From positions 85,541 to 149,540 of the forward strand of contig QBML01000006.1 in the NCBI GenBank assembly GCA_003242085.1: a DNA stretch of 64,000 nucleotides. The letters are read 5' to 3'. Below, piece after piece: positions 43,182 to 53,306 of this stretch (positions within the stretch are counted from its first letter, which is position 1; each line of letters starts with the position of its first letter). The notes beneath the pieces were generated by a model. The model did not search any database and was not told the origin of the DNA. It worked only from the letters and a program-made list of their open reading frames with translations. The translations under genes and the position numbers were made by a program. Source of the stretch: Pseudanabaena frigida (GTDB lineage Bacteria > Cyanobacteriota > Cyanobacteriia > Pseudanabaenales > Pseudanabaenaceae).

Positions 43182-46085
43182 ATGGATAGCTTGCCAAAGC
43201 CTAAATTACTGATTGTTGATGATGAAGCTGATAACTTAGATTTACTTCAGCGCATGTTTCATCGAGGATATCAAGTTCTACGAGCTACAAATGGGTTCGA
43301 GGCCTTGTTAATATTGGAGAAAGAGAAAGACATCGGCGTAATTGTCTCCGATCAGAGGATGCCGATGATGTCAGGTACAGAACTTTTAAGCCAAGTTGCC
43401 GAAAAATATCCCGACACTTTGCGAATTATTTTAACTGCACATACAGATGTTCGCGATCTGGTCGAGGCAATTAATCAATCTAAAGTTTTTAAATATATCA
43501 CTAAGCCCTATAAGGTTGATGAGTTATTACAGGTAGTTCAACAAGCTACCGAAACCTATAAATTATTGAAGTTAAGGACTTCTAAACTCCGTGACGATCT
43601 GGAAAGTGCAGAGGCTAAATATCAGAGTATTTTCGAGAATGCGATCGAAGGAATTTTTCAGACAACGATTGATGGGCGCTATCTAATTGCCAATCCCATG
43701 TTGGCAAAAATTTATGGGTACCCTTCTGCCGAGGCTTTAATTAGCAGTGTTACTAATATTGCCGATCAACTTTATCTAAATCCATCCCGCCGCCAAGAAT
43801 TCATTAATATTTTACGTTTTCACGATACGGTTTCTAATTTCGAATCTCAAGTTTATCGCCGCGATGGTACTAAGATTTGGATTTCCGAAAACGTGCGGGC
43901 AGTTCGTGACGAGAATAAAAATTTAATTGGCTTTGAAGGCACCGTCCAAGACATTACCCAGCGTAAAAGAGCTGAGGAAGAATCGCAATTATTACAAAGC
44001 TTGACTTTGGAAATTAGCGCTGCTAAAGATTTTCAATCAGCTTTAGAAATTGTGCTTAGAAAGATTTGTCAGTTTACGGGATGGCATTACGGCGAAGCTT
44101 GGATACCATCAAGCGATCGCCAAGTTTTAGTATGTAGTCCTGCTTGGTATAGCAGCATTGAGGGTTTGGATGGTTTTCGTCGTTGTAGTGAAAAGATTTC
44201 GTTTCCTTCAGGAATTGGCTTTCCAGGCAGAGTTTGGAGCCACCAGCGACCAGAATGGATTTGGGATATTTCTCTAGAAACCGAATCGCACTTCTTACGC
44301 AAATATCCCGCAATGGAATGTGGCTTACGATCGGGATTAGCAATTCCTGTGAGTGCCGCTGACACCAATGTGGTGTCGATTATGGCCTTCTTCACCATGT
44401 CTCCCAATGATGGAGATCAGCAACTAGTAGGACTGATTGGCGCGATCGCGATGCAGTTAGGGGCATTGATGCTTCGTAAGCGAGATGAAGAAGCCCTCCG
44501 ATTTATGAATGAAGAACTGGCGCTAGCACGCGATCGCGCCTTGGAAGCAAATCGAACTAAAAGTACATTTGTCGCCAATATGAGTCATGAATTGCGCACT
44601 CCTCTCAATGCAATCATCGGCTATAGCGAGATGCTGCAAGAAGATGCAGCTTTATTGGGAATAGAAGATTTTGCAGACGATCTTCAGAAGATTTATCACG
44701 CTGGCAAGCACTTGCTAGATTTGATTAACGATATTTTGGACATGACCAAAATCGAAGCAGGTAAATTAGAAATTCATTACGATGACTTTGATGTGCCCAT
44801 GCTTGTATGGGATACGAGTACTACAATCCAACCGTTACTAGTTAAAAATAACAATCGCTTAAGCATTGACTGCGATAACGATCTTGGCATTATTCGTGCG
44901 GATATGACCCGCGTTCGCCAAGTCCTTTTAAATCTTTTGAGTAATGCTTGTAAATTTACGAAATCAGGAGAAATCCAAATCGAAGTAAAGCGTCAAAATT
45001 TTGCTCAAGGAGAATATTTTTGCTTTTTGATTCGCGATACGGGAATTGGTATAAGTCCGACAAACCTCCAGCATCTCTTTCAACCATTTCATCAAGCTGA
45101 TAGCTCCACCACCAGACAATATGGAGGAACTGGCTTAGGACTAGCGATCAGTCATCGTCTATGCAATATGATGGGTGGCGATATCGTGGTGACCAGTGAA
45201 TTAGGTAAGGGTTCAACCTTTACAATTTGCCTACCTGTTAATTGTGAAGGAGCGACTAAAAAGACGCAACAAGGGAAGCCTAAATTGCCAGAAATTCCTC
45301 CGCAAGACTTATCGAAATCAAACAAAACTTTCCCTTCGATATTAGTGATTGATGACGATCCTGCAATCCATCAGCGCACTCAATCACATCTCAGCCATCT
45401 TGGGGTTTTTATCTATTCAGCATTTACTGGAGAGGATGGTATTGCATTAGCTCATGAAATCTTGCCTAATGCAATTATTTTAGACGTGCAAATGCCTTCC
45501 ATGAGCGGTTGGGACGTTCTTAAAGAATTGAAGTCTCAACCTCTAACTTCGGGAATTCCAATTATTTTATTGACAATTAACGAGGAACAAAATGAAAGTT
45601 ACGAGATTGGTGCAAGTGATTATTTATTTAAACCAATCGATCGCGATCGATTGGTTTCAACGATTGAAAAATATCGCTCGGAGCCAAAGTCTCGCTTATC
45701 GGTGCTAGTTGTCGAAGATGACATTAACGTCAGATCGATGCTGAAACGGATGCTCGAAAAGGAGAACTGCGATGTTTGTGAGGCTCAGGATGGTCATGAA
45801 GCTTTGAAAGAGATTACAAAGCATATGCCTCAATTGATTTTGCTGGATTTGATGATGCCAAATATTGACGGCTTTGAATTTATCCATCTACTAAGGTTGC
45901 GTCAAGATGTTTCCTCTGTTCCGCTTGTGATTATTACGGCTAGGGATTTGACTGATGATGACTATATTCGACTGAGTGGATCTGTGCAAAAAATCTTGCA
46001 GAAGACAAATTTTAGTTACACTCAGTTGCTTGAGGAAATTGTCGAACGACTTTATAAGTTTGGAATATTAATGCCTCCAAATTAG
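43182..46085 (+). CDS. Hybrid sensor histidine kinase: REC-PAS-GAF-HisKA-HATPase-REC-REC
   Basis: This 967-aa protein starts with a receiver (LLIVDDEADNLDLLQRM, VSDQRMPMMSG). PAS (about 145-265) and GAF (about 280-430) domains follow, then a HisKA box ANMSHELRTPLNAIIGYS (about residue 465) and a GHKL ATPase domain (DTGIGI, GGTGLGLAISHRLC). Two further receivers follow (about 715-830 and 840-960). A phosphorelay within one chain is likely. It stands alone on the plus strand; input signal unknown. Confidence 0.9.
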   Translation: MDSLPKPKLLIVDDEADNLDLLQRMFHRGYQVLRATNGFEALLILEKEKDIGVIVSDQRMPMMSGTELLSQVAEKYPDTLRIILTAHTDVRDLVEAINQSKVFKYITKPYKVDELLQVVQQATETYKLLKLRTSKLRDDLESAEAKYQSIFENAIEGIFQTTIDGRYLIANPMLAKIYGYPSAEALISSVTNIADQLYLNPSRRQEFINILRFHDTVSNFESQVYRRDGTKIWISENVRAVRDENKNLIGFEGTVQDITQRKRAEEESQLLQSLTLEISAAKDFQSALEIVLRKICQFTGWHYGEAWIPSSDRQVLVCSPAWYSSIEGLDGFRRCSEKISFPSGIGFPGRVWSHQRPEWIWDISLETESHFLRKYPAMECGLRSGLAIPVSAADTNVVSIMAFFTMSPNDGDQQLVGLIGAIAMQLGALMLRKRDEEALRFMNEELALARDRALEANRTKSTFVANMSHELRTPLNAIIGYSEMLQEDAALLGIEDFADDLQKIYHAGKHLLDLINDILDMTKIEAGKLEIHYDDFDVPMLVWDTSTTIQPLLVKNNNRLSIDCDNDLGIIRADMTRVRQVLLNLLSNACKFTKSGEIQIEVKRQNFAQGEYFCFLIRDTGIGISPTNLQHLFQPFHQADSSTTRQYGGTGLGLAISHRLCNMMGGDIVVTSELGKGSTFTICLPVNCEGATKKTQQGKPKLPEIPPQDLSKSNKTFPSILVIDDDPAIHQRTQSHLSHLGVFIYSAFTGEDGIALAHEILPNAIILDVQMPSMSGWDVLKELKSQPLTSGIPIILLTINEEQNESYEIGASDYLFKPIDRDRLVSTIEKYRSEPKSRLSVLVVEDDINVRSMLKRMLEKENCDVCEAQDGHEALKEITKHMPQLILLDLMMPNIDGFEFIHLLRLRQDVSSVPLVIITARDLTDDDYIRLSGSVQKILQKTNFSYTQLLEEIVERLYKFGILMPPN

Positions 46086-46218
46086 ATTTGGTTGCAAAAT
46101 GACCCAATCTCAGGATGTCAGGCGATGAAATTAATTTTCATACTGTCGATTGCTATAAACTATTGCAGTAAACGATCGCTTGTTTTTTAGCGCCCCAGAT
46201 TATAAGACCGCTATTTCA

Positions 46219-47049
46219 ATGCCAAATACCAATATTACGATTCATCCCCGCGCTATCGTTCATCCTCATGCCAAAATTGGCGAAGGTACAGTAATCGAAG
46301 CCGATGCCATTGTTGACGAGTTTGTGGAGATCGGCGATCGCTGCGAGATTCGCGCTAGGGCGATTGTGACGGGTCATACCAAGATTGGCAATGATAACCA
46401 AATTGGTTATGGAGCAATCGTTGGCTCCGAGCCACAGGATACTTCGTACAAGGGGGCAGTTAGTTTTGTCGAAATTGGCGATCGCAATGTATTGCGCGAG
46501 TATGTCACCGTCAATCGCGGTACAAAGGAGGGCTCGGCAACCAAAATCGGCAATGATAATTTATTCTTTACAGGCGCACATGTTGCCCATAACTGCACGA
46601 TTAGCGATCGCGTGATTTTAGTAAATAATGTACTGCTCGCAGGATATGTCGAAGTACATAACAATGCTTTCATGGGTGGGGATTCGGTTGTACACCAATT
46701 TACGCGCATTGGTTCTTATGCGATGATTCGCGGACAGACTCGCCTTGGGATGGATGTACCGCCCTACTGTATGGCTGTAGATACGAATATGGTATTTGGT
46801 CTAAATCGTCTGGGGTTACGCCGCAATGGTTTTAGTCACGATCGCCGCCGTACCATCCTTGCTGCCTATGAAATTCTCTATAAGTCCGATCGCAATCGTA
46901 CTCAAGCGATCGAGTTTTTAGAGTCAGATCCTGAATTTGCCAATAATCCCGATATTCAATTATTCTGCAATTTCATCAAGTCCAGTCGTCGCGGTATTTG
47001 CAAACTCTACGAAAAAGGTGCAAGCCGAGTCGAAGAGGATCGCGATTAA
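46219..47049 (+). CDS. lpxA: Acyl-ACP--UDP-N-acetylglucosamine O-acyltransferase
   Basis: From the ATG at 46219 the protein has 276 residues. It shows left-handed beta-helix hexapeptide repeats, the catalytic-histidine segment GAHVAHNCTI, and the C-terminal helical part (FGLNRLGLRRNGFS). LpxA performs the first acylation of lipid A synthesis. An upstream TTG at 46180 would add 13 residues of unrelated sequence. It ends convergently with the 1800-aa kinase through a 31-bp hairpin. Confidence 0.92.
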   Translation: MPNTNITIHPRAIVHPHAKIGEGTVIEADAIVDEFVEIGDRCEIRARAIVTGHTKIGNDNQIGYGAIVGSEPQDTSYKGAVSFVEIGDRNVLREYVTVNRGTKEGSATKIGNDNLFFTGAHVAHNCTISDRVILVNNVLLAGYVEVHNNAFMGGDSVVHQFTRIGSYAMIRGQTRLGMDVPPYCMAVDTNMVFGLNRLGLRRNGFSHDRRRTILAAYEILYKSDRNRTQAIEFLESDPEFANNPDIQLFCNFIKSSRRGICKLYEKGASRVEEDRD

Positions 47050-47050
47050 C

Positions 47051-47119
47051 TTATAGAGCATTTGCTATTGCAAGAGGCGGCACTTCGCGCCGCCTCTTGC
47101 AATAGCAAATGCTCTATAA
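47051..47119. repeat. Long intergenic hairpin (31-bp perfect stem)
   Basis: The arm begins TTATAGAGCATTTGCTATTG and ends AGGCGGC; the loop is ACTTCGC. It joins the 3' ends of lpxA and the 1800-aa kinase gene, covering the kinase stop codon, and could terminate both. Confidence 0.93.
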
Positions 47120-50100
47120 AAATTGCTGAATTGTGGCATTGAGGGTTCTTAACTTAACTGGTTTAGCCAGATATGCATTGGCTCCCGCATTTAGGCATCT
47201 TTCGCGATCGCTTTCCATTGCCAGAGCAGTTAAGGCAATAATCGGAATTTTGGCAATTGTTTCGTCAGCACGAATCAGCCCGATCGCTTCTAGACCATCC
47301 ATTTTTGGCATTTGAATATCCATGAGGATGATATCTGGAGAAAAATCCTTAGTCATCGCAACTGCCTCTTCTCCATTTCTGGCGAGGATGACACGGTAAT
47401 TGACTGCGGTTAGATAAGAACTGAAGGTTTGGATATTTGCTTCGTTGTCCTCAGCAAGCAGGATGAGTGGTGCGATCTCGCTTTCAGGATTTACGACCAG
47501 TGGCGATGCTGCGGAATTTGGCGCGGAGCTTGAAGTGCTGAACTGAGATATATCATGGTCATAGGGGAGGATAACTGTGAAGCGGCTGCCTATTCCAACT
47601 TCACTCTCTACCATGACGTAACCTCCATGAAGTTCAACAATTTGCTTAACTAGGGCTAGCCCTAAACCAGTGCCTTCGTACTGACGGTTGAGTGTACTAT
47701 CTACCTGCACAAAGGGCTGGAAGAGTAGCCGCAAATCTTTCGGGGCAATACCAATGCCAGTATCTACTACTTGAAATACGATCATCGGTGAATTCATTGC
47801 TTTGATTTGTGGGCAAACTGTCGCTTCTCCTTTCCATTTATCGCCACTACCGATCGCAACTAACAGACTGATATTTCCTCCATTTGGAGTGAATTTGACA
47901 GAGTTTGTAAGCAAGTTGATCAATACTTGTTTGATGCGTCGTTCATCGATATTGATGTTGTGTATCCGTGGAGGAATATTGCGATTGATTTGTATTCTCT
48001 TTTGAAATGCTTGCTGCTTAACAAAAGCTAAACTAGATTCACAGATATTTTGGACTGATACTGATTCAATATTTAGTTCCATCATTCCTGATGAGATTTT
48101 TGATAGATCGAGAATGTCATTAATTAGTGATAGTAGATGCTCGCCACTTGACCCGACTGTCGCGATCGCCTTTAATTGCCTTGCATTCATAGATCCCAAA
48201 ATCTGTTCTTGAAGAGATTCTGATAGTCCTAAGATAGAATTTAGCGGCGTGCGGAGTTCGTGGCTCATGTTCGCTAAGAACTCGTCCTTAAGCTTGGTGG
48301 TGCGAAGAAGTTCTTGATTAACTTTCTGTAACTGCATTTCTGCTTGTTTGCGATCGCTAATATCTAGAATCACACAAATGGCTTCAGTATTTTCCTCTTG
48401 CAGCAATGCCGCCCCAATCATGATAGAAACACGACTACCATCTTTGCGATAATATTCCTTTTCCCAAGGATCGATTTGACGATGTTTGAGCAGGATTTCC
48501 ATGCAAGCATAGTCTTTCTCTAGATATTCGGGTGGAGTCATCGCTAGCCAATTAATTGCCCCAGATTGGAAATCTTCTCTGGTATAGCCAACCATCTCTA
48601 AAAAACGATCGTTGGCATCGATAATATGCCCTTGAAAATCAACAAAGATCATACCGACGACGCTAGAATCAAATATTCTGCGAAAACGGTCTTCGCTATT
48701 TTGTAATGAAATTTCTGCTTGTTTGCGATCGCTAATATCAAAATTAACCCCAATCATACTTTCAGCATTACCTTGCGTATCTCGCTTAACCTTGCCATAG
48801 GCTTTAATGAAGTGAATACTACGATCGGGATGAACGATCCGAAACTCGCAATCGTATTCTGCTTGTCCTAAGACGGCTTGTTGGAGTAAAGTTTCAGTAG
48901 CGTTGCGATCTTCGGGATGGATTGCGGTTGCCCAAATTTCATAAACTATGTGGAACTCATTTGTTTTACCAGTTCCATACAGTTTATACATCTTCTCATC
49001 CCAATGAATAATGTTCTGCTGAATATCCCATTCCCAGCAGCCGATCGCTCCAGAACTGAGTGCCAAAGTGAGGCGTTCCGATGCTTTTTGTAATTTTGTT
49101 TCAGTTAGTTTGCGATCGCTAATGTCGCGACATACACAAATCAGCAAGCCATCCTCGGTAATGGTGAGAGATAGTCCTTCATCAAAGGTAGATCCGTCTT
49201 TACGAGTAGCGACCGCATCTCCTTGCCATGAGCGATCGCGCTGTAGCACAGGAGATACTTCTTGCTCAAATCGGGTCATCTCTTCTGAGGAATACAAGTC
49301 TGTCCAAGATTTGCCCAAAAGCTCGTCAGGACGCTCGTAGCGAAATATTTCTAGATGGGATTGGTTTAAATAGATGTATTTATTGTCTTGCAAAATCGCA
49401 ATACCATCGATCGCGGCTTCAATGGTAGCAAGTTGTTGTTTGAGAGCTTTTTCGGTAAGTTTGCTGGCGCTAATGTCAAAATTAACCCCAGTCATTTTTA
49501 GGGCATTGCCATCAATATCTCGTTCTACAACTCCATAACCTTTGATGAAATGGATACTCCGATCGGGATGGATGACTCGATATTCTACATCGAATTCCCT
49601 TTGTCCAGCTATTGCTTGTTCAACTGATGCTTGGGTAGATTGGAGATCGTCTGGATGAACGCTACTAGTCCATGTGTCAGAAGTTACATCTGTCCCGAAG
49701 GGAATACCATGTAGTTCATATGCTCGCTCATCCCAACTAATTGCGTAGTTGGCAAGGTTCAATTCCCAGCAACCGATCGCCCCAGACTTGAGTGCCAAAG
49801 ATAAGCGATCGGTTGTTTTCTGTAGTTGCAGTTCGGCTTGTTTGTGATCGCTGATATCAGTAACGACCCCATGCCAGACAACGTCACCATTTTTGCGCCG
49901 TGAGGGAAGGGAGTCACCTCTCAGCCATTTAGTGCCAGAATTTGTGATAATTCGCCATTCATAAGAGAAAGGTTGTAATGTTTTTAGACTTTGTTCGATT
50001 GCATCCCCATAGCCTTGGAGATCATCTGGATACATCTGTTCAAAAATGATCGCAGAATTTTGATAAGCTTCAGCGACGGTCAGTTCATGGATTTTCTCAC

Positions 50101-52516
50101 ATGCAGGGCTGAGGTATTCAAAGTAAGGTACTCCATTCAAAGCTTGAACTATGCTATAAATCACACTTGGTGAAGCATTGGCTAATTCTTGGAATTGCTG
50201 TTCTTTTTGAGCTAATGCTAATTCTGCTTCTTTGCGATCGCTAATATCCTGAAACGTCCCCATCACTCCGATCACATTCCCCTCTGCATCTCGTAGAGGA
50301 ATTTTATTAGTCTGTAACCATTGATGTTCGCCAGATGCCAAGGTAATATGCTCTTCAATATTCAGTTTCGCTAAGCCAGATGCCATAACCTGTTGATCGT
50401 CAGCAATATAAGTAAGTGCTTCTTCTTCGTCACAGGCAAAATCATAATCGCTTTTACCAATCGCTTCTAAGGGCGAATTCATTCCAGATGTCACAGCAAA
50501 TAGTTGATTGCAGCCTAAGATAACTGACTGGCGATCTTTCCAAAATACAGATAATGGGAACGCATTGAGGACAGTTTGTAATAATGTTTGAGATTCTCGC
50601 AAGGCATTTTCAGCTTGTTTGCGATCGCTAATATTGTTAGAGCAACCAATCAAGCGAATGGGATTTCCCAGCGCATCACAAATGACCGAAAGACGCAAGC
50701 GTATATAAATTATTGTTCCTGATTTTGTCTGATTCCGTAGCTCAGCTTCATGATTTCCTTTTTCCATTAGCGGGCTAAAGACTTCAGCGTTCATGATAGG
50801 GAGGTCTTTCTCTAGGTAAAGCATGGTAATGTTCTGCCCGATCGCCTCATTAGACTTGTATTCATAGAGTCTCTCAGCCCCAATGTTCCAAGTTTGGATC
50901 GTGCCATCCAGCGTAGTAGAAATTACAGCATCGTGAATCTGCTCCAGCATTTGCGATTGCAATTGTATGTCTTGGGTGCGTTCTGTGACTTTCGCTTCTA
51001 GGGATTGATTGAGATGTAGCAGTTCTTGCTCGGCTCGTTTGCGATCGCTGATATTGCGAATCATCCAGAATAGTTGAGGCTGATTATTACCAAGATTGAT
51101 ATTTTGGATGACGCTAATTTCGGCAGGGAAAAGATCGCCCTGATGATTTCTCAGCGTAATTTCCCAAGTTGTTTTTGCATTGGTTGAGGGTAACTGACTA
51201 TTGAGTTGGCTGTAGAAAAAATCTCTGTTTTCGGAGGCAACAAACACCACCAATGGCTTTCCTAAAATAAACTCACGACTAATTGCAAGCAGTTCTAAAA
51301 TAACTTGATTTACTTCTGATATCCTGCCCGATAAGTCTGTCACCAGATAACCATCAGGCGCAAAGTCAAATAAATTTTGGTAGCGATGCTGCTCGTATTC
51401 TAGTCGTTGATGTTGCGCGATCTGTTCTTCAGCAGCGACCCGCAATTCCTCTACAGTACATTCCAAGTCCGCATATGTCTTGGCTAACAAGTCATTACGG
51501 TTTTCTAGCTCTTCTTGCTGCTCTAAGAGTAAAGCCTCAACTCGTTTGCGTTCAGCTAGCTCATTTTGAATTTGTTGATAAGCGATCGCTTGCTGAATGG
51601 AAATAGATAACTTTACTGATAGACGCTGAAGTAACTGAATATCTGACTCTTCCCAAATCCTTGGAGCCGAACATTGATGTAAAATTAGCAAACCCCATAA
51701 AATGTGTTTGTTGGCATTTGGCAATAGGATCGGTACGACTAGATTGGCGCGTACTTGAAATCTTTCGAGCAATTTAATATGGCAAGCTGTCAAATTAGCA
51801 TCATAAATATCATTGGCAAAGAAAATCTTCCCCTCACAATATGCACCACCGAGATTTTCGCGAAAGCAAGTATCTTGAACTTGAACATTTAAGCAAGGCT
51901 GCCAAGGTGAGACGATATCTTCGGCAACAATTGTGCCACTCATATCTGGGTTAAATTTATATATAGCGGCGCGATCGGCATTTATAAATTGACGCACCTC
52001 TTTAACAATTGCCTTCGAGATATCTTCTAAATTCAGAAATTCGCGAATCCGCAATGCGATCACAGAGATTAATATTTGCTGTTGTTGCGATCGCCGTAGT
52101 TGCTGACCTAACACAGTTTCTCGTAGTACTTGCCTAACCGAAATAGTCAGTGATTTCGCCGTGATATCCCCTTTAACCAAGTAGTCAGACGCGCCTAATT
52201 TCATGGCGTTTACAGCCATTTTTTCATTTCCCTGCGCCGCCAACATAATCACAGGAACGCTTTCTCCTGAACGATCTACATTGATAGCTTCTAGAAATTC
52301 CAAGCCATCGCCATCGGGCAAATTAAGATCGAGCAGCACGATGTCAGGCTGCTGCGATCGCCTTAGTTCTAAACCTTCTTCTAGGGTTTCCGCTTCGATA
52401 ATGCGATAAGTTTGCTCTGAGTCTGATTGCAAATAACGCGAGTAAATTTCGCGATCGCTTTCCGAGTCATCGACTATCAACAGGGTTATATTAGACGGCA
52501 AGAGTTGATTAGTCAT
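47114..52516 (-). CDS. Giant hybrid histidine kinase: REC-GAF-(PAS)8-HisKA-HATPase-REC
   Basis: The 1800-aa protein starts with a receiver (LLIVDDSESDREIYSRYL). A GAF domain with phytochrome-kinase-like spacing (about 155-320) and about eight PAS modules follow, one after another. Then come HisKA (LANMSHELRTPLNSILGLS, about residue 1420), a GHKL ATPase (VVDTGIGIAPKDL, YEGTGLGLALVKQIV) and a terminal receiver (LLAEDNEANIQTF, about 1682-1800). The fifth and seventh PAS modules are near copies (SGAIGCWELN/SGAIGCWEWD). No signal peptide, so a cytoplasmic sensor; ligands unknown. Confidence 0.92.
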   Translation of the reverse strand: MTNQLLPSNITLLIVDDSESDREIYSRYLQSDSEQTYRIIEAETLEEGLELRRSQQPDIVLLDLNLPDGDGLEFLEAINVDRSGESVPVIMLAAQGNEKMAVNAMKLGASDYLVKGDITAKSLTISVRQVLRETVLGQQLRRSQQQQILISVIALRIREFLNLEDISKAIVKEVRQFINADRAAIYKFNPDMSGTIVAEDIVSPWQPCLNVQVQDTCFRENLGGAYCEGKIFFANDIYDANLTACHIKLLERFQVRANLVVPILLPNANKHILWGLLILHQCSAPRIWEESDIQLLQRLSVKLSISIQQAIAYQQIQNELAERKRVEALLLEQQEELENRNDLLAKTYADLECTVEELRVAAEEQIAQHQRLEYEQHRYQNLFDFAPDGYLVTDLSGRISEVNQVILELLAISREFILGKPLVVFVASENRDFFYSQLNSQLPSTNAKTTWEITLRNHQGDLFPAEISVIQNINLGNNQPQLFWMIRNISDRKRAEQELLHLNQSLEAKVTERTQDIQLQSQMLEQIHDAVISTTLDGTIQTWNIGAERLYEYKSNEAIGQNITMLYLEKDLPIMNAEVFSPLMEKGNHEAELRNQTKSGTIIYIRLRLSVICDALGNPIRLIGCSNNISDRKQAENALRESQTLLQTVLNAFPLSVFWKDRQSVILGCNQLFAVTSGMNSPLEAIGKSDYDFACDEEEALTYIADDQQVMASGLAKLNIEEHITLASGEHQWLQTNKIPLRDAEGNVIGVMGTFQDISDRKEAELALAQKEQQFQELANASPSVIYSIVQALNGVPYFEYLSPACEKIHELTVAEAYQNSAIIFEQMYPDDLQGYGDAIEQSLKTLQPFSYEWRIITNSGTKWLRGDSLPSRRKNGDVVWHGVVTDISDHKQAELQLQKTTDRLSLALKSGAIGCWELNLANYAISWDERAYELHGIPFGTDVTSDTWTSSVHPDDLQSTQASVEQAIAGQREFDVEYRVIHPDRSIHFIKGYGVVERDIDGNALKMTGVNFDISASKLTEKALKQQLATIEAAIDGIAILQDNKYIYLNQSHLEIFRYERPDELLGKSWTDLYSSEEMTRFEQEVSPVLQRDRSWQGDAVATRKDGSTFDEGLSLTITEDGLLICVCRDISDRKLTETKLQKASERLTLALSSGAIGCWEWDIQQNIIHWDEKMYKLYGTGKTNEFHIVYEIWATAIHPEDRNATETLLQQAVLGQAEYDCEFRIVHPDRSIHFIKAYGKVKRDTQGNAESMIGVNFDISDRKQAEISLQNSEDRFRRIFDSSVVGMIFVDFQGHIIDANDRFLEMVGYTREDFQSGAINWLAMTPPEYLEKDYACMEILLKHRQIDPWEKEYYRKDGSRVSIMIGAALLQEENTEAICVILDISDRKQAEMQLQKVNQELLRTTKLKDEFLANMSHELRTPLNSILGLSESLQEQILGSMNARQLKAIATVGSSGEHLLSLINDILDLSKISSGMMELNIESVSVQNICESSLAFVKQQAFQKRIQINRNIPPRIHNINIDERRIKQVLINLLTNSVKFTPNGGNISLLVAIGSGDKWKGEATVCPQIKAMNSPMIVFQVVDTGIGIAPKDLRLLFQPFVQVDSTLNRQYEGTGLGLALVKQIVELHGGYVMVESEVGIGSRFTVILPYDHDISQFSTSSSAPNSAASPLVVNPESEIAPLILLAEDNEANIQTFSSYLTAVNYRVILARNGEEAVAMTKDFSPDIILMDIQMPKMDGLEAIGLIRADETIAKIPIIALTALAMESDRERCLNAGANAYLAKPVKLRTLNATIQQFL

Positions 52517-52626
52517 TAAGAAGATTTATATTTATCTCGTTATTATCAGATTCTCTTCTTACATTATCTCATGTGAAGATTTCATAGAGTACTTTGAAAT
52601 CTTATTAAAATCTTTTTTTTAGAAAC

Positions 52627-53208
52627 TTAAAGCGATGTTAAAATTTGCTGAATTGCATTGTTAAGTTGACGGCACTTGATGGGTTTAGCTAGATATTCAC
52701 TGGCTCCTGCCGCTAGACATTTTTCGCGATCGCCTTCCATCGCCAGTGCAGTTAGGGCAATGATGGGAATAATCAAGTTAGGTTCGAGACGAATTTGCTT
52801 AGTTGCTTCTAGTCCATCCATATTAGGCATTTGAATATCCATAAGGATGATATCGGGCAAGTTCTCTTTAGCTTGAGCAATAGCTTCTATTCCATTTCGA
52901 GCGATGATGAGGCGGTAATTGAGTGCGGTCAGATAAGCGGTAAATGTAAAGCGGCTGCCTTGTCCAACTTCGCTCTCAGCCATGACTTGACCGCCATGCA
53001 GCTCGACAATCTGCTTAACTAGGGCTAGCCCTAAGCCAGTACCTTCGTACTCACGATTGAGACTGCTACTAACTTGTACAAATGGATGGAAGAGTCTTTG
53101 CAGATCATTTGAGGTAACGCCAATGCCAGTATCAACGACTTGAAATACGATCAGCGATGAATTGACGTTACTGCTGTCAATTCTTAGATGCTTTCTAAAG
53201 AAAATAGG
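52627..53208 (-). pseudogene. Remnant of a hybrid histidine kinase (ATPase tail fused to receiver)
   Basis: An open frame runs from after a TAA (53209-53211) to the stop at 52627. It encodes VVDTGIGVTSNDL, YEGTGLGLALVKQIV and MAESEVGQGSRFTF, then jumps into the middle of a receiver, TAYLTALNYRLIIARNG. The junction and the first receiver strand, including its acidic pocket, are missing. HisKA and sensory domains are absent. Paralogues at 47114 and 56187 show the intact order. An internal ATG at 52983 could still make a 118-aa fragment. No start codon fits the whole frame. Confidence 0.8.
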
Positions 53209-53306
53209 TTACTTTCTGACTGAGGGCATAAACTTTCACTATTATCGAATTTGCTAAGTATTTATGGATTAACCCTAAAAAAAATTTAGCGTAAGGATAT
53301 TAGTTG

